Assembly: GCF_022581195.2 (NCBI RefSeq)
Contig: NC_061469.1
Coordinates: forward strand, 11,278,501 to 11,342,500
Source: Helicoverpa zea
Lineage: Eukaryota; Arthropoda; Insecta; Lepidoptera; Noctuidae
Length of the DNA stretch: 64,000 nt
Direction of reading: 5' to 3'
Translations under genes and position numbers: made by a program
In this document: one piece after another, positions 55,871-64,000 of the stretch
How the letters are laid out: each line of letters starts with the position of its first letter
Numbering within the stretch: position 1 is the stretch's first letter
Notes under the pieces: generated by a model
Database searches by the model: none
The model's input: the letters and a program-made list of their open reading frames with translations, nothing else
Told to the model about the DNA's origin: nothing

Positions 55871-57299
55871 GTGCGGTGCACGCCTTGCACGCCCGCTTAC
55901 GGCGGGCCTGGTCCCGATGGAAAACGTACGCGTATCAAACAATACAGAAAATAGAATATGTGCAATGGCGGGGAAAATGGCCGCGGATGTAACATTGTAT
56001 TATGTCCCTGTCCAATTGTCCGTCTGTGTCATGCATTGTGTGCCCACATATTTTATTTCATGGAGGCTTGGTAGTTTATTTTTTTGCTCGACAGCTCTTG
56101 ATATTATGAATGTTGTACGCATGTTGGAAATATTGGGTATTTTTTTATTCGCTGAAATCAGATCTACGGAATTAAGACTTCATTATCACAAGTCCTTGTA
56201 AAATATCTCTATGAAAATAGTTTACCTGAGAGCAGTAGCAAATTCTAGGAAGAACATTAAGATTAAAATTGTGTCATCACAGAAATAAAGTGCACCAAAA
56301 CCGTTTACAAACTATTTACTGTTTCGAAGAATCCTATAAGGAGTTTCACTGACTTGGCTACCTACATGCCGCTAAGAATTTCAAAATAAAATTAAAAGGG
56401 AAAATGTCATCCAATACAAAGTTAATTTAAAATCCAATATCTATTAACCCGTTGAAAAAAGGCTAATAATTTGACATAATATCTTATAATATGAGCGGCT
56501 TACGGGCTTGCGTGGTAAATAAATCGGCTTACCGCTGTCGAGTGGCTATTCGATCTTCGCGGTGGGTAATAGCCCCGTCGACTCACAATAAGGAGAACTC
56601 TTCAATAGCATATATATGCAGTCGATTTAATTTTCTTTAGAGCTTAAAAATATTGATAAAGACAAAGTCGATAACTTCAGATCATGGAGTGGAAGGACAG
56701 CTGTTGTCTTTGAAATTTATAGACTGCATAGTTTAATCTGACTCAGAAGTAAAACAATGTTTAAAGCTATATCTATCTATAAAGCTAGTTACTTACCAGT
56801 ACTTACCAGAGAATCTTACTTGATCTTGATACTTTTACAACTTTCATAAACTGAAAAGACAAATAAAGCCCAGTACAACTGAAAGTCTTGGATCAAATAC
56901 CTACCAACATTTTCTTGAAGATATTTTCTTATAGGTTATATATAGTTTTCCTAGTTTTGCATGAGATACGATATTAAGCTGTATCTATGCTTTACGATAT
57001 TCACCTATCGCGATAACTTTGCGTATGAAGCTGAGAATCTTTGTAAAAATGTCATACGATCGACGGGATACGGAGAATAGTATGTTGACAGGGAATTAAT
57101 GGGGAACTTTATCATGTACGTATAGGCTTTCCGGGGTAAGAAATATGATAGCAACGTATGAGCCCTTTGTCACACTATCGCTTCTGTATCGAATGATTCT
57201 TTGAGATTACATGTTCGGAAACTCGATCATAGTTACATTATGTTTTGTCTCTATGATGGCAAGTAGAATAGATATTTTACATGTATATAGCCTTTAAGA
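55871..57299. other. Non-coding stretch, no gene seen
   Basis: The 113-codon frame at 55860-56201 starts in repeat-like GC text and has no motif. Otherwise AT-rich DNA. Confidence 0.5.
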
Positions 57300-57570
57300 G
57301 ACCATTCCGGTTTTTCTCTGTATATGTCGTCATATTGGGTATTTTCTCTAAAACCCTATCTTAGGCTGCCAGTCGCCTGGCTGTATCTCAAGAACCGCGA
57401 TGGCTAGATAATTGTTTTCACAGATGATGTAGGTACTTCTGTTGCCGCTATAACAACTTTCAATATCTGTGTAAATGCCTACTTAAACCATTTTTTAAGA
57501 GGGCTGCCATACAACAGACGTGTTTTTTTCTCGATAATAATAAAGATACGGAACCCTTCGCACGCGAGTA
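57300..57570 (-). repeat. Interspersed repeat of the GGGTTCCGTA family, minus strand
   Basis: On the minus strand it begins ACTCGCGTGCGAAGGGTTCC and GTATCTTTATT. It contains the plus-strand text CTTCTGTTGCCGCTATAACA. It matches the head of the composite repeat at 10893 in style (CGAGTCGGACTCGCGCACCG then GGGTTCCGTA). Confidence 0.55.
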
Positions 57571-57852
57571 AAAATTGTACTCGAAGAGTTTTTTTACAGA
57601 ACCAAAAAGTGTACACCCAATTACCTTCACACTTAAGTTTATTTAAACAAAACTAGTTTAAAATACAGTTTCTTATTCCCTTTGATTCGTTTCGACGTCT
57701 GTTTCGGACGCTTTGCAGGAATTATACAGTTTCACAAACATAATTCACATTTATTTATGCATGGTTTGTGCTGCGATAACACTACTCTAGTGAGTTTTAA
57801 ATGTAAATGCTTTAATGGCTATTTACTCTATATTTACTTACTAGGTTAATCT

Positions 57853-60730
57853 CCGGGTTACGGGAGGCCACCAAACACAACTGACTCTTGCGACGTACAA
57901 CGGCCGCACGCTACGGCTTGACTCGCATCTGGCGCAACTCGAGGTGGAACTTGGGAAGATTAGGTGGCACATATTAGGGTTATGTGAAGTTCGAAGAGAG
58001 GGGGAGGACACCATAACCCTCGAATCAGGTCACCTAATGTACTTCCGAGAGGGAGACCAACAATCCCAAGGTGGCGTTGGGTTTCTGGTTAATAAGTCCC
58101 TAGCTGATAACGTTGTGGAGGTGTCTAGTGTGTCGAACAGGGTAGCGTACCTTATCATAAAGCTCACCGACAGGTATAGCCTCAAGGTAGTGCAAGTGTA
58201 CGCACCGACCTCGACACATTCAGACGATGAAGTGGAGGATATGTTTGATGATATATCAAGGGCCCTCCACTTCACTACAAAGACCCATTACACCGTTGTC
58301 ATGGGGGACTTTAACGCTAAAGTGGGAGTACAGATTTGCGGCGAATCGGCAGTAGGATCCCATGGATTTGGAAGCAGGAATCATAGGGGGCAAATGCTCG
58401 TCAACTTCCTTGAACGCGAGGGGCTCTTTTTGATGAACTCCTTTTTCAAAAAGCAGCCCCAAAGGAAGTGGACGTGGCAAAGCCCCGACACTATGACTAA
58501 AAATGAGATTGACTTCATCATGACGAACAAGAAGCACATATTCAGAGACGTCTCCGTGATCAATAGGTTTAATACCGGTAGCGATCACCGACTTGTCCGA
58601 GGCTCTCTGAATATCAACTTCAAGGCCGAACGTTTCCGTCTGATGAAGGCCAGGCTCCGACCAACACTGCTCCAAACCATGACAGGATCCGAAACGTTCC
58701 AGTCAAATCTGGAGAACCGATTTGCCGCCGTGGAAACCACAACAGACGTTAACCAGAACCACGAATATGTGGTTCGGATCCTCAGGGAGGAAGGTTCGAG
58801 ATTCTGTAACATGCAGCGTAAGGGCAAGAAATCGAAGCTTTCGGAAGAGACATTAGGGCTTATGAAGAAACGACGTGAAAACCCGCCTGTCACTTCGTCA
58901 GCTAAGCGGGCTCTAAACCAAGAGATCAACAAGCACGTACGACGCGACCTCCGGTGCTCCAATACTCTTGACATTGAAAGAGCAATTGAGCTGAATCGGG
59001 GGTCAAAGGTGTTCGTACAATCTCTTGGAAGAAGCCACTTGACGAAGCTGACCACAACAAGTGGAGAAGTCGTTTCTTCGGTGCCGGCAGTCCTTTCGGA
59101 AGTGGAAAATTTCTATGGCCGGTTATACGCATCGCATGCATCTCGACCTGATCCCGGAAATGAGGATTCTAGAGCCACATTAACACGCCATTTCACCGAA
59201 GACCTGCCAGAAGTCAGCAGTGGCGAAATCGAGATCGCTCTGAGACAGCTCAAAAATGGAAAAGCCCCTGGCGAGGATGGCATTACAACAGAGCTTTTAA
59301 AAGCAGGAGGTAAGCCCGTACTGGGGGAGCTCCAGAAGCTTTTTAATGCCGTCCTGTTTGAAGGGAGAACTCCAGAGGCGTGGAGTAGGAGTGTTGTCGT
59401 CCTGTTCTTCAAAAAGGGAGACAAAACCCAGTTGAAGAACTATCGACCCATTTCCCTCCTAAGCCACGTATATAAGCTGTTCTCAAGAGTGATCACGAAC
59501 CGACTTGCGCGAAGACTCGACGAATTCCAACCACCGGAGCAGGCTGGGTTTCGGAGCGGATACGGCACTATAGACCACATCCACACAGTGCGGCAGATTA
59601 TACAGAAGACCGAAGAGTATAATCAGCCCCTGTGTCTAGCATTTGTGGACTATGAGAAGGCCTTTGACTCGGTTGAAATCTGGTCTGTTCTGGAGTCCCT
59701 GCAGCGTTGTCAAGTAGATTGGCGATACATCCAAGTGATGAGATGTCTCTACGAAGCCGCTACAATGTCCGTCCAAGTACAGAATCAGCAAACAAGGCCC
59801 ATACCGTTGCATCGAGGAGTGAGACAAGGGGATGTTATTTCCCCGAAACTGTTCACTAATGCAATGGAGGATATGTTCAAAACGCTGAACTGGAAAGGAC
59901 GCGGCATCAACATCAATGGCGAACACATCTCTCACTTGCGATTTGCTGACGATATCGTCATCATGGCGGAAACGCTGCAGGACCTACAACAGATGCTGAA
60001 CGACCTGGCTGAATCTTCTCTACGCATCGGCCTACGGATGAACTTGGACAAAACCAAGGTCATGTTCAATGAACATGTTCTACCGGAACCGATTGCGATA
60101 CACGGCGCCGTTCTCGAAGTTGTTCGGAAATATGTATACCTCGGGCAGACATTGCAGTTAGGTAGAAACAACTTTGAGGACGAGGCGAATAGGAGAATTC
60201 AGTTGGGTTGGGCTGCATTTGGGAAGCTACGTCGAGTCCTAACATCGTCGATCCCACAGTGCCTAAAGACAAAAGTCTTTAATCAGTGCGTCCTACCTGT
60301 CATGACTTACGGAGCCGAAACGTGGACACTGACGGTACGGCTGGTCCACAAGTTTAAAGTCGCTCAGCGGGCTATGGAAAGGGCTATGCTCGGCGTTTCT
60401 CTGAGGGATCGCATCAGAAATGAGGTAATCCGTCAGAGAACCAAGGTCATCGACATAGCCTATCGAATCAGCAAGCTGAAGTGGCAGTGGGCTGGCCATA
60501 TTAGCCGAAGAACCGATAACCGTTGGGGTAAACGAGTTCTAGAGTGGAGACCGCGCCTCGGCAAACGTAGTGTAGGACGTCCTCAGGCACGGTGGAGTGA
60601 TGACTTGCGCAAGACGGCTGGCAGGAGCTGGATGCGAGAAGCCGAAAATCGATCTCAGTGGCGTGCACTTGGAGAGGCCTATGTCCAGCAGTGGACTGCG
60701 ATAGGCTGATGATGATGATGATGATGATGA
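57853..60730 (+). mobile_element. RTE-clade LINE, 5'-truncated
   Basis: 2,878 bp between a 10-bp target duplication AGGTTAATCT (57843-57852; 60730-60739, sharing the last tail base). One long ORF with APE endonuclease and reverse transcriptase, then an 8-copy (TGA)n tail at 60707-60730. Single ORF, tiny 3' UTR and TGA-type tail are RTE features. The 5' end starts inside the endonuclease-coding region or just before it, without an ATG. Confidence 0.92.
57854..60709 (+). CDS. RTE ORF, endonuclease / reverse transcriptase, N-terminally incomplete
   Basis: Open for 952 codons from the element's edge. Endonuclease homology is clear from TYNGRTLRLDSHL (57893) onward, and the first possible start downstream of it is a GTG at 57944. 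Counting from 57944: CEVRREGED (14), VQVYAPTST (84), MGDFNAKVG (121) and GSDHRLVRG (212) form the APE nuclease; GKAPGEDGITTELL, NYRPISLLSHVYKLFSR, FVDYEKAFDSV, GVRQGDVISP and FADDIVIM (666) form the reverse transcriptase. The C terminus GRPQARWSDDLRK then WRALGEAYVQQW is RTE-typical. The stop is the first TGA of the tail. Lacking its own start, this copy is probably not autonomous although the frame is intact. Confidence 0.93.
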   Translation, partial: RVTGGHQTQLTLATYNGRTLRLDSHLAQLEVELGKIRWHILGLCEVRREGEDTITLESGHLMYFREGDQQSQGGVGFLVNKSLADNVVEVSSVSNRVAYLIIKLTDRYSLKVVQVYAPTSTHSDDEVEDMFDDISRALHFTTKTHYTVVMGDFNAKVGVQICGESAVGSHGFGSRNHRGQMLVNFLEREGLFLMNSFFKKQPQRKWTWQSPDTMTKNEIDFIMTNKKHIFRDVSVINRFNTGSDHRLVRGSLNINFKAERFRLMKARLRPTLLQTMTGSETFQSNLENRFAAVETTTDVNQNHEYVVRILREEGSRFCNMQRKGKKSKLSEETLGLMKKRRENPPVTSSAKRALNQEINKHVRRDLRCSNTLDIERAIELNRGSKVFVQSLGRSHLTKLTTTSGEVVSSVPAVLSEVENFYGRLYASHASRPDPGNEDSRATLTRHFTEDLPEVSSGEIEIALRQLKNGKAPGEDGITTELLKAGGKPVLGELQKLFNAVLFEGRTPEAWSRSVVVLFFKKGDKTQLKNYRPISLLSHVYKLFSRVITNRLARRLDEFQPPEQAGFRSGYGTIDHIHTVRQIIQKTEEYNQPLCLAFVDYEKAFDSVEIWSVLESLQRCQVDWRYIQVMRCLYEAATMSVQVQNQQTRPIPLHRGVRQGDVISPKLFTNAMEDMFKTLNWKGRGININGEHISHLRFADDIVIMAETLQDLQQMLNDLAESSLRIGLRMNLDKTKVMFNEHVLPEPIAIHGAVLEVVRKYVYLGQTLQLGRNNFEDEANRRIQLGWAAFGKLRRVLTSSIPQCLKTKVFNQCVLPVMTYGAETWTLTVRLVHKFKVAQRAMERAMLGVSLRDRIRNEVIRQRTKVIDIAYRISKLKWQWAGHISRRTDNRWGKRVLEWRPRLGKRSVGRPQARWSDDLRKTAGRSWMREAENRSQWRALGEAYVQQWTAIG

Positions 60731-60739
60731 GGTTAATCT

Positions 60740-63700
60740 GGGAATTGTCAGACTGAGTAACGTGTTTGTAAAGTCTGTTCTGGGAACAGACAGCTAGGGT
60801 TTTGACTAAGCAGGTTCAAGAATCTGTTTTGACATACATTCCCACATTATTATAATCTTTAAGTGTTTATTGTCTACAGATGTATGAAACACGGAACTTA
60901 GAATAGGTACCGCCCGGGGCCTAATCTTTTATTTTCTGTTCTTACAAGAAAGCAGCCGCCAGCCTTAGTTTCAGTTTTAATACGTTTTCTAAAACTCTTT
61001 GGCCTTCTTTCCCCAAAATTCACTCCCAAAAGAAACTGTATCTCTTCTCCAAACCGAATAAAAAACTATTCCATAAACGATAAAATCTAACAAGATGCCA
61101 ATATCCGATGGGCGGTAAAAGTTTTCAACAGGCCGTAATAGAAATAAGTGCATCGGTAAATCAAATACTGCGCTGCAGTTCTACCGACGCAGTTAAACCT
61201 TCTTAGAGACGTGATTTGTGGCTCCGACAACTGCATTTAAAGGTTTTTCGACGATAGCAATGAAAAAACTTTTCAGTCAACGTTTCACAATTAATAAATG
61301 AAGTCGTTTATATAATTTATCGTTTGGGATGTGTATATTTGACACCGATATAAGTTTCAATTTTAGTTACACAGTTTTAAAACATTTGAGTTAGATAAGG
61401 TTATTTATTACGGACCAAAGCTATTTATGATGTGACTATCACTTCCCAAATAAGAAACCTTTTGATTTCTTACTTTGTCGGTTAAATAACGCAAATAGTA
61501 TGATACGTTAAGGAGAGATGTTAATTTAAAACTTTTGATACACTTTACCTTAAAAACATCTGAAACTCAGTCACTACCCACATCCACCGTATTTCCTCTT
61601 CAGACTCCATAGTTTTTCGGAAATTGATATTACAAGTGAACACACCAGTGCTCTCAGACATGAGCATAAAATGTAATATCCGTTGCAGACGTCCTGAGCG
61701 AATGTTCTACCCATTGTTCGAGAAATTCAGTTTTCGTTCAAACGATTATTACTCTTATTGTATTAAAGGAGTTGTAGAAAAAATAATAAGGATGTGTATA
61801 AAATAGTGTTATAAAAAGCTATGCCAAAGTCCCAGTTTGTGGTTTATGTTGAAGTTTATTTCCTAAAAACGATTTGTACTGCACCTTTTTTGTATCATTT
61901 TAATGTCACTAGAGCATCGTATTGACTGAAGTGTTTTTCCTGGAAAACTTCGATCAACCATAGCGATGCTTTGCAACCACAGGAGTCTTGTCAAAGTACC
62001 AAATAGAAAAAATGCTAAAAAATTCCCTGAGCCCCCATAGTCACGCCAATCTCAGCCAATTCAACGTCACGTTGTCACGCTCCGCCATTTTATTTGGCAG
62101 GCACGAGCGTGACCAGTGGCGCCCATCAAAAATATATATTGCTTGCACGTTAGCCGAACATTTTTTACGCTTTTGAGCAAAAATACAACCGCTATGTTAG
62201 ACTGTTGCATGTTTTTGGACTTTTTTTAATGTCCCTATTTTGGTAGCATGTTTATTTAACGTATTCGTTCCATATATTGGGTTCCTTGGATACGCTACTG
62301 TTGATGATAAGCTTCATTGGTCACTAAGAAGTAGCCTACGCAGGGGTCAAGCCTCTTTTACATGGTCCTAAACTTAAATAAATTATTGAACCCTCAAAAA
62401 CTTAATATGTTCCCTCAGTAAATAGGTACGTGTAAACTTTAGAAACACACCTTTAGAAAACAACATTAGTGTAATATCCCCAAATATGGACCTTTTATGT
62501 GAAAATTACACAGTCACAAGTAAAGTCAGGGTCTGTTGCTAGCAATTTATTTTTGGCGTGAAACGGCTACCTGCATGTTTTCCCATGAATATTTAAATAT
62601 TACTTAACTGAAATGCTAGGGGAAATTCCGTTATTCTCGTTTTTGTGACTTTGATGGGCACATTTGTCATTGCCATGTAGCGACAATGTTTTACGATTTT
62701 ACTTGGTTTATGAAAAATTATGTAAAACAATTTATTGTACGCACTATTTTGATGAAGAATGCATTTTTAACTCTCTTTCTTTCTTTTTGATCAAAACATT
62801 GAGTTCTTTTAATGATTTTGAAGAACCAAAGCTGACTATACAGATCATAACTGAATACATAATAATATACCATGTTCCTGTACCATTGCTGATAATGAGT
62901 AATAATCGACGTTAAAAACTGAGGTCCTAAATTCGAATATGACTATTCTCTTCTTTTTTTTCAATAAATCACCTTATCAGGGGATCTTATTAGGCTCATC
63001 AGTCCATCTTGCCCAGCCATCTCACACTATTAATAGGCCATTGTGCAAATGGTTCATAAACCAGTATCAGGCATTACCATACAAATGTATTTGAGCGCAT
63101 AACGTTATTACGGGGACTGCACGTAAATCTAGCCGGCGCCATGAATCCAGGTAATTTATTGGAGCCCATGGTATCTCTACATGTATTACTGGGCCAGTGG
63201 GGTGACCATGAAAACCTCATCTCAAGGAAATGTATTTTTTTCAAAACAACAATCTTTTAAAAAAATGCATGATCTTTTCATTCTGTTAAAATAAGTTCCG
63301 TGTGTCTCTAACATTCACAGCAATACGTATTATAAAAAGTGAAATTGTTCCTGAATCGATAGGCACCCAAAAACCGACATATTTAAATACAGGTTACATT
63401 CTACCGATACCAATTCAGTAATCACAAAATTGTATTTAAGCACCTAACTAAATAAATACACTACACCAATTTGTAACTCAAACAACAAAGCGGTATTTCA
63501 TAGTTAATGAGAAAATAATAGCTTTGTGGCGGTTAATTCTCTCGTTATTAACTAATTAAATTGCGATCGGTGATGTGTGCACATTTACTGAAAACGGCGC
63601 TTTGCTGCATCTATAATGACATAAACAGTAGTACAAAATAGTTTAATGTAATGAGATATTCTGTTTCTAATTTTACGTTTCATTGGATTTGTAAATCTGT

Positions 63701-64000
63701 TTGCGATGTTATTAATTAATTTTACTTTGAGGTTGTTGACTTTGTGGTATAGTAAATACGGTAAGCAATTAATGCATCTTTAATACACAATTCCTTTCTG
63801 AAAAAATACCAACCCCACAAATATAAACATTTATTTTTCATTAAAAATTTCCAAACATAATAATTTCTGTTGCAAAAACAGATGAAGCAACAATAAATCG
63901 CATGGGAAAAAGTTTTCAAGAAGAAGACGGTAACATCTACCATCCCCTGCACCGCCTGGTCACCCTACACATAAAGTAATGTCTTGGTGTACGCGGGACG
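60740..64000. other. Non-coding stretch, no gene seen
   Basis: AT-rich to the window end. Short open frames (60-83 codons) lack motifs. No tRNA, array or element border found. Confidence 0.5.

Noticed and set aside
54517..56201. Frames of 115 and 113 codons in and after the mirror-repeat block
   Set aside because: They overlap repeats, differ in frame and strand, and show no domain.

Overview
The window looks like gene-poor, transposon-dense nuclear DNA from a lepidopteran insect. Four things point that way: Lep1-like non-autonomous Helitrons with CTAG-T ends, a tRNA-derived SINE with a (CAT)n tail, RTE-type 3' ends scattered around, and one host gene that resembles the lepidopteran ommochrome-binding protein family. 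The background is AT-rich. GC-rich islands coincide with retrotransposon coding regions. I see no operons, rRNA, CRISPR array or functional tRNA gene.

Layout. 1-17.2 kb is non-coding and holds a SINE (997-1374), a 5'-truncated R1-like LINE (8765-9275, minus), a composite interspersed repeat (10893-13576) containing a long fold-back structure, and a Helitron (16196-16381). 17.26-27.38 kb is LTR element A, with 234-bp LTRs and an AATA target duplication. Its left LTR is split by a full-length Jockey-clade LINE (LINE-1, 17465-23132) with two intact ORFs and a poly(A) tail. 27.39-28.0 kb is a probable solo or partial LTR on the minus strand with an 81-bp tandem array. 29.6-43.2 kb is a set of nested insertions: a TIR element (arms 29601-29736 and 43065-43200) holds LTR element B (30381-42345; 187-bp LTRs, ACCCC duplication). 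The right LTR of B is split by a GC-rich Jockey-like LINE (LINE-2, 36024-42261) with two overlapping ORFs and no poly(A) tail. 45.5-46.5 kb and 50.3-50.4 kb are Helitrons.

48534-49391 is the only convincing host gene: a secreted 285-aa protein with beta-propeller-like repeats. 53.7-55.9 kb carries a mirror-symmetric GC motif seven times. 57.85-60.73 kb is a 5'-truncated RTE LINE whose ORF stops inside its own (TGA)n tail. The rest, to 64 kb, shows nothing I can support.

How the parts relate. Both LTR elements have LTR pairs that I read as identical, and neither internal region encodes a recognisable protein, so both look like recently moved non-autonomous elements mobilised in trans. Both full-length LINEs sit within about 60 bp of the LTR transcription start I infer from TATA and initiator spacing. 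Each LINE encodes its own ORF1 RNA-binding protein and endonuclease/reverse transcriptase. LINE-1, LINE-2 and the RTE all keep their visible catalytic motifs.
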